This document shows positions 32,364 to 41,537 of a stretch of 64,000 nucleotides of DNA, piece by piece (positions within the stretch are counted from its first letter, which is position 1; every line of letters starts with the position of its first letter). Below the pieces are notes generated by a model that saw nothing but the letters and a program-made list of their open reading frames with translations, had not been told where the DNA came from and did not search any database. The translations under genes were made by a program, and so were the position numbers. The DNA comes from an uncultured Pseudomonadota bacterium (lineage in GTDB: Bacteria; Pseudomonadota; Gammaproteobacteria; Ga0077536). The stretch covers positions 124,001-188,000 of the forward strand of contig CAIKBL010000040.1 of assembly GCA_903825645.1 (NCBI GenBank). Direction: 5' to 3'.

Positions 32364-34457
32364 ATGTCTGTGCCCGTACCAAAGACCTCTGTTTTTTCGG
32401 CTCTGCGCTGGCCGGCCGTCGTGGGCTGGTTGGCGGTTTCGGTCGTGGGGGCGGGGGCACTCGGTGCCATTGCCCTTAATCGCGGGGAAACTATCAACAG
32501 CGCCTGGTTTGTGGTCGCGGCCGCCTGCGTGTATGCCATCGGTTTTCGCTTCTATAGCTTATTCATTGCGACAAGGGTGTTACTGCTTGACTCCACTCGA
32601 GCGACACCCGCCGAGCGCCTCAATGATGGCCGAGACTTCGTCCCGACCAACCGCTGGATCGTCTTCGGCCATCACTTCGCCGCGATCGCCGGTCCCGGAC
32701 CACTCATTGGCCCGACCCTGGCAGCCCAGTTCGGCTATTTGCCGGGGACCCTCTGGATTGTGCTGGGTGGGGTACTGGGCGGCTGCGTACAGGACTTCAT
32801 CATTCTGTTTTGTTCGTTGCGGCGAGACGGCCGGTCCCTCGGCCAGATGGCGCGCGAAGAGATAGGCCCGCTGGGTGGATTCGCCGCGATGTTAGGCGTC
32901 GTCTTGATCAGCCTGATCCTCATCGCCGTTCTCGGACTCGTCGTCGTCAACGCGATGAAACACAGCCCCTGGGCGACCTTTACGGTCGCCGCCACGATCC
33001 CGATTGCCCTGCTGATGGGCATCTATATGCGCAATCTGCGACCCGGGCGGGTCCTCGAAGCGACGACGCTCGGCGTTGTGCTGCTCCTGTTGGCCGTCAC
33101 CGGTGGCGGTTATGTCGAAGGGATCCCCGCCCTGCGTAATGTCTTTGACTACGATGCGCCGACGCTCGCCCTGTTCGTCATCGCCTACGGATTTTGCGCC
33201 GCGGTGGTCCCCGTGTGGCTGCTGCTCGCCCCTCGAGACTATCTCTCTACATTCATGAAAATCGGGACGATCCTTGCGCTAGCGGTTGCCATTTTATTGC
33301 TTAACCCTTTAATTAAGATGCCCGCACTCACGCAATTCATCGACGGCACAGGACCGATTTTTTCGGGGAAACTTTTTCCCTTTGTCTTCATCACGATCGC
33401 CTGCGGCGCCATTTCCGGGTTTCACGCGATGATTTCATCCGGAACCACCCCGAAACTACTGACCAACGAGGCGGATGCCCGCATGGTTGGCTATGGCGCG
33501 ATGGTGGTGGAGTCGTTCGTGGCGGTGATGGCCATGATCGCGGCCACGGTGCTTGACCCTGGCGTTTATTTCGCGATCAACAGTCCCGCGGGAATCGTCG
33601 GTGCCGAAGCCGCTCAAGCGGTCGCCACCATCAGTAGTTGGGGTTTCCCGGTGAGTGTCGCCCAGATGAGTGCGCTTGCCCGGGACATGGGTGAAGCAAC
33701 GCTGTTCGCCCGGACCGGCGGCGCACCCTCCCTAGCCGTCGGGATGGCCAGTATCTTCGCGCAAATTACCGGGCCGGGCCTACTAGCCGTTTGGTATCAC
33801 TTCGCCATCATGTTCGAAGCCCTGTTTATCCTCACCACCCTCGACGCAGGCACGCGCGTGGCGCGCTTCATCGCGCAAGATTTTCTGGGGAACTTCATAC
33901 CGGCCCTAGGGCGCACCAGTTGGTACCCGAGCGTCCTGATCACCAGTGCGCTAGTGGTGGGTGCCTGGGGCTATTTCTTGTACCAGGGCACCCAAGATCC
34001 CCTCGGCGGCATCAATAGCATGTGGCCTTTGTTCGGCATCGCAAACCAGATGCTAGCGGCGATCGCACTGTGTGTGGCGACCACCGTCCTGGTCAAATCG
34101 GACCGTGCGCGCTATGTGTGGGTGACGGCCGTGCCACTCGCGTGGTTGTTACTGATCACGACCACAGCCGCACTGCATAAACTTTTCAACCCGTTGCCGA
34201 AAATAGGTTTCCTCGCACATGCCAGTGATCTCTCGGCAAAACTGGCTGCACATACCTTGCCCACACCGCTCGCGACCCTGGCCCCTCGGATGATTTTCAA
34301 TGATCGGCTAAACAGCGGACTTACCCTGCTGTTCATGGTGCTCGCCTGGGTGCTGGTCTGTGACATGGTGTGGGTTTGCGTTCGTCACCTGCGTGGCCAA
34401 GCGGGACGCCCGCTGGCGGAGGTAGCCTACGTTCGCACCGCGCTGACGCACGGCTGA
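32364..34457 (+). CDS. cstA: Carbon starvation protein A family transporter (CstA/BtsT)
   Basis: CstA-family proteins are multi-pass inner-membrane transporters of peptides or pyruvate, induced on carbon limitation in E. coli. The ATG at 32364, preceded by GAGGAAG, gives 697 residues with about 16 hydrophobic helices; an upstream in-frame start adds a non-hydrophobic extension and was rejected. Family signatures visible are RDFVPTNRWIVFGHHFAAIAGPGPLIGP near residue 90, GGVLGGCVQDF, SGFHAMISSGTTPKLL and FEALFILTTLDAGTRVARF. The small YbdD-type gene follows 7 bp later, as in other members. Whether the substrate is pyruvate or peptides cannot be told. Confidence 0.95.
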   Translation: MSVPVPKTSVFSALRWPAVVGWLAVSVVGAGALGAIALNRGETINSAWFVVAAACVYAIGFRFYSLFIATRVLLLDSTRATPAERLNDGRDFVPTNRWIVFGHHFAAIAGPGPLIGPTLAAQFGYLPGTLWIVLGGVLGGCVQDFIILFCSLRRDGRSLGQMAREEIGPLGGFAAMLGVVLISLILIAVLGLVVVNAMKHSPWATFTVAATIPIALLMGIYMRNLRPGRVLEATTLGVVLLLLAVTGGGYVEGIPALRNVFDYDAPTLALFVIAYGFCAAVVPVWLLLAPRDYLSTFMKIGTILALAVAILLLNPLIKMPALTQFIDGTGPIFSGKLFPFVFITIACGAISGFHAMISSGTTPKLLTNEADARMVGYGAMVVESFVAVMAMIAATVLDPGVYFAINSPAGIVGAEAAQAVATISSWGFPVSVAQMSALARDMGEATLFARTGGAPSLAVGMASIFAQITGPGLLAVWYHFAIMFEALFILTTLDAGTRVARFIAQDFLGNFIPALGRTSWYPSVLITSALVVGAWGYFLYQGTQDPLGGINSMWPLFGIANQMLAAIALCVATTVLVKSDRARYVWVTAVPLAWLLLITTTAALHKLFNPLPKIGFLAHASDLSAKLAAHTLPTPLATLAPRMIFNDRLNSGLTLLFMVLAWVLVCDMVWVCVRHLRGQAGRPLAEVAYVRTALTHG

Positions 34458-34464
34458 TTATCCG

Positions 34465-34647
34465 ATGTGGCACCTACTCTGGAATCGTTTCAAGCAAATC
34501 CTGCGCGTGCTGAACGGCGACGACGCCTACGCGCGTTATCTCGCACATTGGCGCATCTTGCATGCTGAGGAACCGCTACCTTCCCGCGCCGAATTCTTTC
34601 GGCGGGAAACCGAGCGCCGCTGGAACGGGATCCGTCGCTGCTGCTAA
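34465..34647 (+). CDS. YbdD/YjiX family small protein (DUF466)
   Basis: This 60-residue protein follows cstA by 7 bp. It has the family pattern of a short amphipathic start (WNRFKQILRVLNGDDAYARYLAHW), then HAEEPLPSRAEFFRRETERRWNG and a C-terminal pair of cysteines. Homologues (YbdD, YjiX) are always next to cstA or btsT and are needed for transport activity in E. coli, probably as a small membrane-associated partner. Position and sequence agree fully. Confidence 0.93.
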   Translation: MWHLLWNRFKQILRVLNGDDAYARYLAHWRILHAEEPLPSRAEFFRRETERRWNGIRRCC

Positions 34648-34660
34648 AGGGCCATTCACC

Positions 34661-35458
34661 TCAGGATTTTGACGCCTGTAGATCGTCGATACAGAGACCA
34701 TCCCGTTCCGCGTAGTTGAGCAGACGGACATGGCTAGGAATGGCCGTCTGGCTGGGTTCGGTTAGGCACAGCAAATGGGTCGAATGCCAGACGCCAAGCA
34801 TCTCCGAAACCACTGGCGCCTGTTGTCCGTAGTATTGTGGATCGGCACGCACTTCTCGGTGCAGCATACCCAGCTCCTTTGCGAGGCTGCCAACGCTGTC
34901 GGTGCTGCGCGGGGCGCTCATGGCGCTGATGAGTGTGCAGGTATCCACGCCCCACAACGGCATCGAAGTCGCAATATAGTCTCTGAAACGTGCCCGCCAT
35001 TCATCACTCCGCAGACGATCAAGGGGATCGAACACTAAAATTCTCACCCCGTTGAGGATCCCGAACGCGCGTTGCCACAACGCTGGCAGCACACAGTTCT
35101 TGGGTAGCCCCCGCCAAAGCTCCGCCATCTCCACATCGTCATACTCGCCTTTATCGCAACCGAAGCGGGCGATACGGAACCGCCGATTGGGGTTGTTCCG
35201 GGCGTATTGGATAAATTCGGCGATGTAGCCTTCGAGCGCATCATGCGAGAGCAGTTGCCCTTGCGTGCCGCGGCAACCGACGCCATAGGCATTGCCATTG
35301 GGTCCCGCCCACACACTCGGGATCGCACCATGGAAGCGCGCGGCCGCGGCAGCCGCTCCTTCGGTCAGCGGATCGTTTTTAACCCGACAGCCAAATACGA
35401 ATACAGGCTCCGACGCAGGCTCGCGCACTGGAGAGGACTGAAAAACTGTCTGATTCAT
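34661..35458 (-). CDS. Orphan two-domain protein: A1S_2505-like domain plus degenerate SLOG-like domain
   Basis: This 265-residue soluble protein stands alone. Residues about 19-128 follow a pattern I associate with a family of phage and hypothetical proteins (A1S_2505-like): FVFG, GAAAAAARFHGAI, GNAYGV, EGYIAEFIQYARNNPNRRFRIARFGCDKGEYDD and NCVLPALW. Residues about 135-260 read like a DUF2493-type SLOG Rossmannoid domain: RILVF, then DSVGSLAKELGMLHREVRADPQYYGQQAPVVSEML and HLLCLTE. The glycine-rich nucleotide loop and the usual IRN motif of SLOG proteins are replaced (SAMSAPRST and VVSEML). No catalytic residue is identified and the function is unknown. A nucleotide or ADP-ribose-related binding role is inference only. 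Confidence 0.6.
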   Translation of the reverse strand: MNQTVFQSSPVREPASEPVFVFGCRVKNDPLTEGAAAAAARFHGAIPSVWAGPNGNAYGVGCRGTQGQLLSHDALEGYIAEFIQYARNNPNRRFRIARFGCDKGEYDDVEMAELWRGLPKNCVLPALWQRAFGILNGVRILVFDPLDRLRSDEWRARFRDYIATSMPLWGVDTCTLISAMSAPRSTDSVGSLAKELGMLHREVRADPQYYGQQAPVVSEMLGVWHSTHLLCLTEPSQTAIPSHVRLLNYAERDGLCIDDLQASKS

Positions 35459-36030
35459 GTGCTTATCATCCTACAAGGGACTCGAAACTCGGCAACTGCT
35501 CGTGGTATCGGCCACTCAGCCCGAAAATTAAGTACCGAGTCACGGGTGACGACGCGCCACTCAGCCGGTTTCCGGCACGTTCGGCGTCGTCCTGTGGGCG
35601 CACCAATGGCCGAAGGACTCGCCGGCGCATCAGTCCGCGAGCCAATCAAACAGATGAGATTCAACTGAAGTGCTGACGGGGCCGGTTAATCATGGATATC
35701 GGCACGCCGGGCGCGCCAAACCATGCGCCTTCCTCACGGCGAGGTCGTTAGCGATGGGCGGGAAAATAGCCGAAGAAACACCGCCATCACCAAGGCATGG
35801 GCCCCAGCACAATGCAGTACACCGAATCCGCGAGGACGACGTCATAGCCAAAATGTGCGACGCTCAAGCGGCACGCACCGCGTGATCTTCACGGTAGGAG
35901 AGGATAGGCATCTATCCGGTCGGCGCGTCTCGCGGCGGCATTCGTTCGCCGCGAGGCGCCTCCGGTCTCGCGTTACCCCAGCCGAGCCGGGTTCAGCCGG
36001 TCGGATCAGGCAACGTCCTGCCCGTCGCGG
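35459..36030. other. 572-bp region without a convincing gene
   Basis: Short reading frames cross this region on both strands, but none has a good start signal, recognisable motif or gene-like composition. It holds a strong hairpin (35925-35959) toward the peroxiredoxin side. The promoter of the orphan two-domain gene must lie at its left end. It is the longest non-coding stretch in the window and may hold gene remnants or an RNA. Confidence 0.6.
35925..35959. repeat. 13-bp stem hairpin downstream of the peroxiredoxin gene
   Basis: Bases 35925-35937 pair with 35947-35959 (nine perfect pairs CTCGCGGCG/CGCCGCGAG, then a G-T wobble and three more pairs) around a 9-nt loop. It starts 72 bp after the peroxiredoxin stop on the minus strand. 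No T-run follows, so it is a terminator-like or mRNA-end hairpin without a U-tract. Confidence 0.5.
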
Positions 36031-36513
36031 TTACAGATTGGCGAGAATATGCTCGGCAGAGCTGATCTTGAACTCCATCGGGGCTTCAATGAAAACATGC
36101 GTCGCGACGCCATTTTCAACCACCAGCGCAAACCGCTGGCCGCGCTGGCCCATGCCAAAACCGCTGGCGTCGAGTTCCAGACCAAGCGCCTTGGTATAAC
36201 TGCAATTGCCATCGGCGAGCATCGTGATCTTGCCTTCGGCGCCACTCTGCTTGCCCCAAGCACCCATCACGAACGCGTCGTTGACGGCGAGACAAACTAG
36301 GGTATCAACCCCTTTCGCCTTCAATTTATCTGCATTTTCGATAAAGCCCGGCAGGTGTTTTGCGGAGCAGGTGGGGGTAAAGGCACCCGGCACCGAAAAC
36401 AGCACCACCTTCTTACCATCAAACAATTCCGCGCTCGTCAGTTGGCCAGGACCTTTGTCGGTCATGACGCCAAATGTTCCGGTGGGCATCTTATCGCCAG
36501 CTTTGATCGCCAC
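36031..36513 (-). CDS. Peroxiredoxin, Prx5 type
   Basis: This thiol peroxidase reduces H2O2 and organic peroxides. The GTG at 36511-36513 is the start, because GGAGG lies 5 bases upstream and the product then has 160 residues, the usual Prx5 size; the longer in-frame reading is not conserved. The peroxidatic Cys49 lies in PGAFTPTCSAKHLPGF, the Prx5 signature, and the conserved Arg follows in GQRGQRF. A second Cys in ADGNCSYTKALGLE could act as resolving residue, but this is uncertain. No fused glutaredoxin domain is present. It lies 94 bp after the aminotransferase gene, with a hairpin between. Confidence 0.93.
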   Translation of the reverse strand: MAIKAGDKMPTGTFGVMTDKGPGQLTSAELFDGKKVVLFSVPGAFTPTCSAKHLPGFIENADKLKAKGVDTLVCLAVNDAFVMGAWGKQSGAEGKITMLADGNCSYTKALGLELDASGFGMGQRGQRFALVVENGVATHVFIEAPMEFKISSAEHILANL

Positions 36514-36583
36514 ATGGGCCTCCAGATTCGTGTTGTGAGTGATTAAACCGCCATTGTGCCATTCTGCCCGGCGCCGGCATAGG

Positions 36584-36606
36584 CCGGCGGGTCCGCGCCC
36601 CGCCGG
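36584..36606 (-). terminator. Hairpin after the aminotransferase gene
   Basis: CCGGCGGG (36584-36591) and CCCGCCGG (36599-36606) form a perfect 8-bp stem with a 7-nt loop directly after the aminotransferase stop. No T-run follows. A weaker CCGGCGCCGG-type element continues downstream, before the peroxiredoxin gene. Confidence 0.5.
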
Positions 36607-36607
36607 T

Positions 36608-37780
36608 TCAAGCCGGGAACGTGCTCCGGAGGAACACCTGTGCGGCGGCGACGCCGCTGCCCAACGTAATCTCGACGCCGCAATCCCTAAGCGCCATCTC
36701 AGTGCCGGCCAACGCACTCAGAACCATGATTTCATTCAAATCGCCCAGATGCCCAATGCGAAATACCTTACCCGCAAGCTGCGCGAGCCCCGCCCCGAGT
36801 GAAAGGTTGTAACGCTGGTAGGCATGATTCACGACCTTCGCGCTGTCGACGCCATCCGGCACACAGATGGTCGTCACCGTATCCGAATACCAGCGAGGAT
36901 GCTTCGCGCACAGCGCTAGACCCCAGGCGGCGACACCCCGACGGACCGCTTCCCCGAATCGGTGATGACGCGCGTAGACATTAGGCAAGCCTTCCTCGAG
37001 GAGCATGTTGATGGATTCCCGCAAACCATGAATCAACGTCATGGCCGGAGTATAGGGAAACCACCCCCCCTCGTTCATTTTCAACATGTCCTGGAATTCA
37101 AAATAAGCTCGTCGCAACGTTGCCGTCTTGCCCGCAGCGAGGGCTTTCTGACTCACACCGACAATGCCGAGCCCCGTTGGCAGCATGAAACCTTTCTGAG
37201 AGCCGGCGACGGCGAGGTCGACACCCCATTGATCCATCTTGAATTCAATGCAACCAATCGAGCTCACGCCATCCACATAGAGCAAAGCAGGATGTCTGAG
37301 CTCGTCGAGGATATGACGCACGGCCTGGATGTCGCTCGTCACCCCGGTCGCGGTTTCATTGTGGGTCACTAACACCGCCTTGATGGCGTGGGCACGATCG
37401 GCCGCGAGAATTTCACGATACTGGTCCAGCGGAATACCGGTCCCCCATTCGCATTCCAGCACTTCGATATCCAGACCGAGCCGTCGGCACATCTCGGCCC
37501 ACAGGTGACAGAACTGTCCGTAACGCGCATGCAGCACGCGGTCGCCCGGCGAGAGTGTGTTGGTAATCGCGGCTTCCCAGCCACCTGTGCCGGAAGAGGG
37601 GAAAATGAAAACCTTGCCATCCTGCGTGCCGAAGACTTTTTTCAGATCCTCGAATAAGGGCAGCACCGACTGTGGATAATCAATCCGTCGGTGATCTTCG
37701 AGAGGAACGTTCATCGCCCGCCGGACGCGTTCCGGAATATTGGTAGGGCCCGGGATAAACAAGAAATTGCGACCTGGCAT
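36608..37780 (-). CDS. Serine-glyoxylate / alanine-glyoxylate type aminotransferase
   Basis: This class V PLP enzyme transfers an amino group to glyoxylate, forming glycine. The ATG at 37778-37780 (GGAGGA upstream) gives 390 residues. The chain closely follows the methylotroph SgaA pattern from end to end: GRNFLFIPGPTNIPERV, FPSSGTGGWEAAI, ARYGQFCHLWAEM, VTHNETATGVTSD, YVDGVSSIG, AGSQKGFMLP with the PLP Lys196, and KVFRIGHLGDLNE near the end. In methylotrophs SgaA belongs to the serine cycle; in autotrophs a related enzyme salvages phosphoglycolate. No other serine-cycle gene is in the window, so the pathway is undecided. Confidence 0.9.
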   Translation of the reverse strand: MPGRNFLFIPGPTNIPERVRRAMNVPLEDHRRIDYPQSVLPLFEDLKKVFGTQDGKVFIFPSSGTGGWEAAITNTLSPGDRVLHARYGQFCHLWAEMCRRLGLDIEVLECEWGTGIPLDQYREILAADRAHAIKAVLVTHNETATGVTSDIQAVRHILDELRHPALLYVDGVSSIGCIEFKMDQWGVDLAVAGSQKGFMLPTGLGIVGVSQKALAAGKTATLRRAYFEFQDMLKMNEGGWFPYTPAMTLIHGLRESINMLLEEGLPNVYARHHRFGEAVRRGVAAWGLALCAKHPRWYSDTVTTICVPDGVDSAKVVNHAYQRYNLSLGAGLAQLAGKVFRIGHLGDLNEIMVLSALAGTEMALRDCGVEITLGSGVAAAQVFLRSTFPA

Positions 37781-37960
37781 GACACTTCCTCCGGAAGGCA
37801 TTGACCCGGGAAATGTCTGTGGGGTGCACAGATATTCCGGACAGCGACGTTAGTTTATTGGCGGATGCCGGGTGGTCAGACCCGGGCCATTAGGCGCGCG
37901 ACTGTACACGCCGGACCCGTCTCCTGCAAAGCTTTCCGTCTCAGAATCAGCGGGTACGGA

Positions 37961-39151
37961 TCAGAGACCGGCCATCGCCTGCTCGAGGTCGAGCATGAGA
38001 TCGTCGACCTCCTCGAGCCCGACGGATAACCGCATGAGCGCGTCGCCAATCCCCATTTCTGCCTTAACGTCGCCACTCAGTCGGCCGTGGGTCGTACTGG
38101 CAGGATGGGTAATGATGCTGCGCGCATCGCCGAGGTTGCCCGTGATCGAGAATAGCCGCGTCCTATCGATCACCTGCCAGGCGGCCGACCGACCGCCCCG
38201 AACTTCGAATGAAACAATCCCCCCGAACCCACTTTGCTGACGGCACGCGAGGGCATGTTGGGGATGGCTTTTCAAGCCCGGGAAATATACTTTTTCAACG
38301 GCGGGTTGCGCGCATAACCAAGCGGCGATGCGTCCGGCGCTTTCGCAGTGGGCCCGCATGCGCAGCGTCAGCGTTTCAAGCCCCTTCAGAAACACCCAGG
38401 CATTGAACGGGCTCATGCAGGGGCCCGCGGCGCGCAGAAAGGGGAAAAATTTCTCGCGCACCCGATCTGCACTCGTGACGATCGCGCCCCCCACACACCG
38501 ACCCTGTCCATCAAGGTACTTGGTGGCGGAATGAATAACGAGATCAGCGCCGAGTGTGAGCGGTCGCTGAAGGGCGGGCGTACAGAAACAATTATCGACC
38601 ACCAGCAGGCATTGCGGATGGGCATGGGCGAGTGCCGCCAAAGCCGCAATATCGGCGATCTCCGTTAGCGGATTCGAGGGGGTTTCGAGAAATAGTAATC
38701 GCGTTCGGGGCGTAATAGCGCGCGCCCAAGCGCCAAGATCAGTCAGCTCCACAAAAGTCGTGTGGATGTTGAACTTCTCGAGTGATTGCAGGAGCCCCGT
38801 TGTCGTCCCAAAGATGCTACGCGAACTCACCACATGATCGCCCGCTTCGAGCAAGCACAGCATGACCGTCAAAATCGCGCTCATGCCCGAGGCGGTCGCG
38901 ATGCAGGCCTCGCCTTTTTCCAGCGCCGCCAAGCGCTCTTCAAAGACCCGCACGGTCGGATTGGTGAAACGCGAATACACGTTCCCAGTTGCCTCACCGG
39001 CAAACACCGCCGCGGCGTGTGCCGCAGATTCGAAACAGAAACTCGAAGTCAGAAAAAGGGGATCACTATTTTCAAGCTCTGCGGTCTGATGCACCCCGGC
39101 CCGCACCCCGAGGGTACTGATGCCGCAGTGATCAAGAAATTCTTCGCTCAT
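37961..39151 (-). CDS. metZ: O-succinylhomoserine sulfhydrylase
   Basis: MetZ makes homocysteine directly from O-succinylhomoserine and sulfide, by-passing cystathionine. The ATG at 39149-39151, with GGAG upstream, gives 396 residues; an earlier in-frame start adds 13 poorly conserved residues. Cys/Met-metabolism PLP-enzyme signatures are YSRFTNPTV, ATASGMSAI, ETPSNPL and SATKYLDGQGR with the PLP Lys211. The place behind purF (cvpA-purF-metZ) is the conserved pseudomonad-type one and favours MetZ over MetB or MetC, which share the fold. Confidence 0.94.
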   Translation of the reverse strand: MSEEFLDHCGISTLGVRAGVHQTAELENSDPLFLTSSFCFESAAHAAAVFAGEATGNVYSRFTNPTVRVFEERLAALEKGEACIATASGMSAILTVMLCLLEAGDHVVSSRSIFGTTTGLLQSLEKFNIHTTFVELTDLGAWARAITPRTRLLFLETPSNPLTEIADIAALAALAHAHPQCLLVVDNCFCTPALQRPLTLGADLVIHSATKYLDGQGRCVGGAIVTSADRVREKFFPFLRAAGPCMSPFNAWVFLKGLETLTLRMRAHCESAGRIAAWLCAQPAVEKVYFPGLKSHPQHALACRQQSGFGGIVSFEVRGGRSAAWQVIDRTRLFSITGNLGDARSIITHPASTTHGRLSGDVKAEMGIGDALMRLSVGLEEVDDLMLDLEQAMAGL

Positions 39152-39290
39152 CGTATTCTCCACCGCCCAGATCGGTGCGGTCATCGGCAAGATTGGAGGC
39201 GCAGATCGGTCAGGACCTGGCGTCAGGAGGCGCGCACCTCAAGAGTACGTGGATTGGCTTGTCAAACCCGCTGTCCCTGCCCGCGGCCAC

Positions 39291-40823
39291 TCAATTGAGA
39301 TCGACCACCACACCACTCGAGGTATAGAGATCTTGCAACGAATTGCTGGCGGCCGCGCGTTTGGCCTTCGCTTCATCTGAGCGCAATAACTCGACTTGGT
39401 TGAGATAACCCTCGCTAATATCACCGGTGACATAGCAACCGTTGAAACAGGACAGATCGAAAGCTTCGATGGCCGGGTTTCCCCGTCGAGCGCATTCGAC
39501 CATATCGTCAAGCTCCTGATAGATGAGTCGGTCTGCCCCCAGCAACTGGCAGATTTCTTCTACCGTTCGCTTGTAGGCAATTAGCTCTTCGCTGGTCGGC
39601 ATGTCGATACCGTAAACATTCGGAAACGCGACCGGCGGTGCCGCAGAAGCAAAATAGACACGTCGTGCACCCGATTCACGGGCCATCTCGATAATCTGGG
39701 ACGACGTGGTCCCGCGGACAATCGAATCATCCACCAATAAAACGTTCTTGCCTTCGAATTCTAGATCGATAGCGTTCAGTTTCTGACGCACCGATTTACG
39801 GCGCATAGCCTGTCCAGGCATGATGAAGGTGCGCGGAATGTATCGGTTTTTGATAAACCCCTCGCGGTAATCGACGCCCAGCACGTGCGCGAGTTCGAGC
39901 GCGGCCGTGCGCGAGGTGTCCGGAATGGGAATGACCACGTCGATATCATGTTCCCCCCACTCGCGCTTAATTTTGTGCGCCAAGGCTTCACCCATGCGCA
40001 TGCGAGCTTTGTGCACCGAAATGCCGTCAATGATGGAATCTGGACGGGCCAAATAAACGTGTTCGAAGATGCAGGGCGTGAGGTTGACGACCTCAGCGCA
40101 CTGCTCGGCGTAGAGCTCACCCTCCTTGCTGATGAACACCACTTCGCCGGGCGCGATATCGCGGATTAATTTAAACCCAAGGACATCAATGGCCACGCTT
40201 TCCGAGGCGATAATGTACTCAGTACCCAAGGGGGTTTCACGCTGCCCGAAGACGATCGGGCGAATGCCATGCGGATCCCTGAAGCCAATGATACCGACGC
40301 CGGTAATCATCGCGACCGCGGCGTATCCGCCACGGCACCGCTTGTGCAAGCGCGACACTGCACGAAAAATGTCAGACGGACCGATCCGACGTTTGCCAAA
40401 ACTCTGCAGTTCATGCGCAAATACATTCAACAAGACTTCAGAATCGGAATCTGTGTTGATGTGCCGAAGCCCTTCTTGAAAGAGTTCGCGTTTGAGCTGT
40501 ACGGAATTGGTCAGGTTGCCATTGTGGGCGAGCGCAATGCCATAAGGCGAGTTGACATAGAACGGCTGAGCTTCGGCCGTCGACGACGCACCGGCAGTGG
40601 GATAGCGCACATGTCCAATCCCCATCCGTCCCTTGAGATTGATCATGTGACGGGTATGAAACACATCGCGCACGAGACCATTGGACTTACGCAGGAACAA
40701 CCGTCCATCTTCGTAGGTGGCGATACCGGCGGCATCCTGCCCGCGGTGTTGCAACACGGTAAGTCCGTCGTAAAGGCTTTGATTCGCCATCTGTTTGGCG
40801 ACGATACCGATCAGTCCACACAT
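39291..40823 (-). CDS. purF: Amidophosphoribosyltransferase
   Basis: PurF carries out the first committed step of purine synthesis, PRPP plus glutamine to phosphoribosylamine. The 510-residue product begins MCGLIGIVA, so Cys2 becomes the N-terminal nucleophile after Met removal and no propeptide is needed. The glutaminase domain (to about 240) shows HRGQDAAG and ALAHNGNL; the phosphoribosyltransferase domain has [14 protein letters not shown] (PRPP loop) near residue 365 and the C-terminal [12 protein letters not shown]. It follows cvpA by 55 bp, as in most gammaproteobacteria. Confidence 0.98.
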   Translation of the reverse strand: MCGLIGIVAKQMANQSLYDGLTVLQHRGQDAAGIATYEDGRLFLRKSNGLVRDVFHTRHMINLKGRMGIGHVRYPTAGASSTAEAQPFYVNSPYGIALAHNGNLTNSVQLKRELFQEGLRHINTDSDSEVLLNVFAHELQSFGKRRIGPSDIFRAVSRLHKRCRGGYAAVAMITGVGIIGFRDPHGIRPIVFGQRETPLGTEYIIASESVAIDVLGFKLIRDIAPGEVVFISKEGELYAEQCAEVVNLTPCIFEHVYLARPDSIIDGISVHKARMRMGEALAHKIKREWGEHDIDVVIPIPDTSRTAALELAHVLGVDYREGFIKNRYIPRTFIMPGQAMRRKSVRQKLNAIDLEFEGKNVLLVDDSIVRGTTSSQIIEMARESGARRVYFASAAPPVAFPNVYGIDMPTSEELIAYKRTVEEICQLLGADRLIYQELDDMVECARRGNPAIEAFDLSCFNGCYVTGDISEGYLNQVELLRSDEAKAKRAAASNSLQDLYTSSGVVVDLN

Positions 40824-40878
40824 TTTTAAAGCCGCTCGTGGTCACGTTGCCGTGGATAGGAGAAACACAAAAATTTCT

Positions 40879-41391
40879 TCAGGGGGCGCCATCGTAAGCG
40901 AAATGCTTGCCGAATTCAGGCGGCAGCCAAGTCGCCGCAACGCGGGCAAGCTGTTCGAAATGCCCTAACAAGATAGAGGCTCGCCACCATGGATCTCGTG
41001 GGACCGGCGTCAGACCCGCCAACATCACGAGCACCGTGATGATGGCAATTCCCCGCCCCAAACCAAAAACCATCCCAAGCAGCCGGTCGGTGGCGCTCAG
41101 GCCAGTGCTTTCGATAAGCTTCCCAAGGAGAACATTCAACACACTGAAGCCGATCAGGGCGACGACCAGAATGGCCAGGAAGGCAAGTCCGGTCCGCACA
41201 GAAGGAACCGAAATAACGCCCGTCAATTGCACCGCGAGCGCCCCCGCAAACTTGAAAGCCACCCACCCGGAAACCACCCACGCAACCAGCGAGAGTGCCT
41301 CGCGCAGAAACCCGCGGTGCAGGCTGAGCAGGGCGGAGATCCCAATCACCGTAAGGACGACCATATCGGCCCAATTCAGACTTGTGTTCAT
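40879..41391 (-). CDS. cvpA: CvpA family membrane protein
   Basis: The 170-residue protein has four hydrophobic helices (about 5-20, 28-50, 64-85 and 104-125) and the family start NWADMVVLTVIGISALLSLHRGFLREALSL. CvpA is an inner-membrane protein named for its need in colicin V production; its normal function is unsettled and linked to envelope and bile tolerance. The position just before purF supports the call. Confidence 0.94.
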   Translation of the reverse strand: MNTSLNWADMVVLTVIGISALLSLHRGFLREALSLVAWVVSGWVAFKFAGALAVQLTGVISVPSVRTGLAFLAILVVALIGFSVLNVLLGKLIESTGLSATDRLLGMVFGLGRGIAIITVLVMLAGLTPVPRDPWWRASILLGHFEQLARVAATWLPPEFGKHFAYDGAP

Positions 41392-41537
41392 GTCCGAAGG
41401 TTCTCCAAACGCTCAACCTGGCGGCAGACGCGACGCCCTACTTTGCGGCCCATGTCCATGCAGTTGTTCCCTTTGTATGCACAAGCCCCTTCCTGTCAGC
41501 GTTCCGCGCAGGGCCCAGTATAGCCGACCGGCGGATT

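Noticed and set aside
35723-36199. Plus-strand frame in the gene-free stretch
   Set aside because: Arg/Ser-rich translation without motifs, and its 3' third is antisense to the peroxiredoxin gene.
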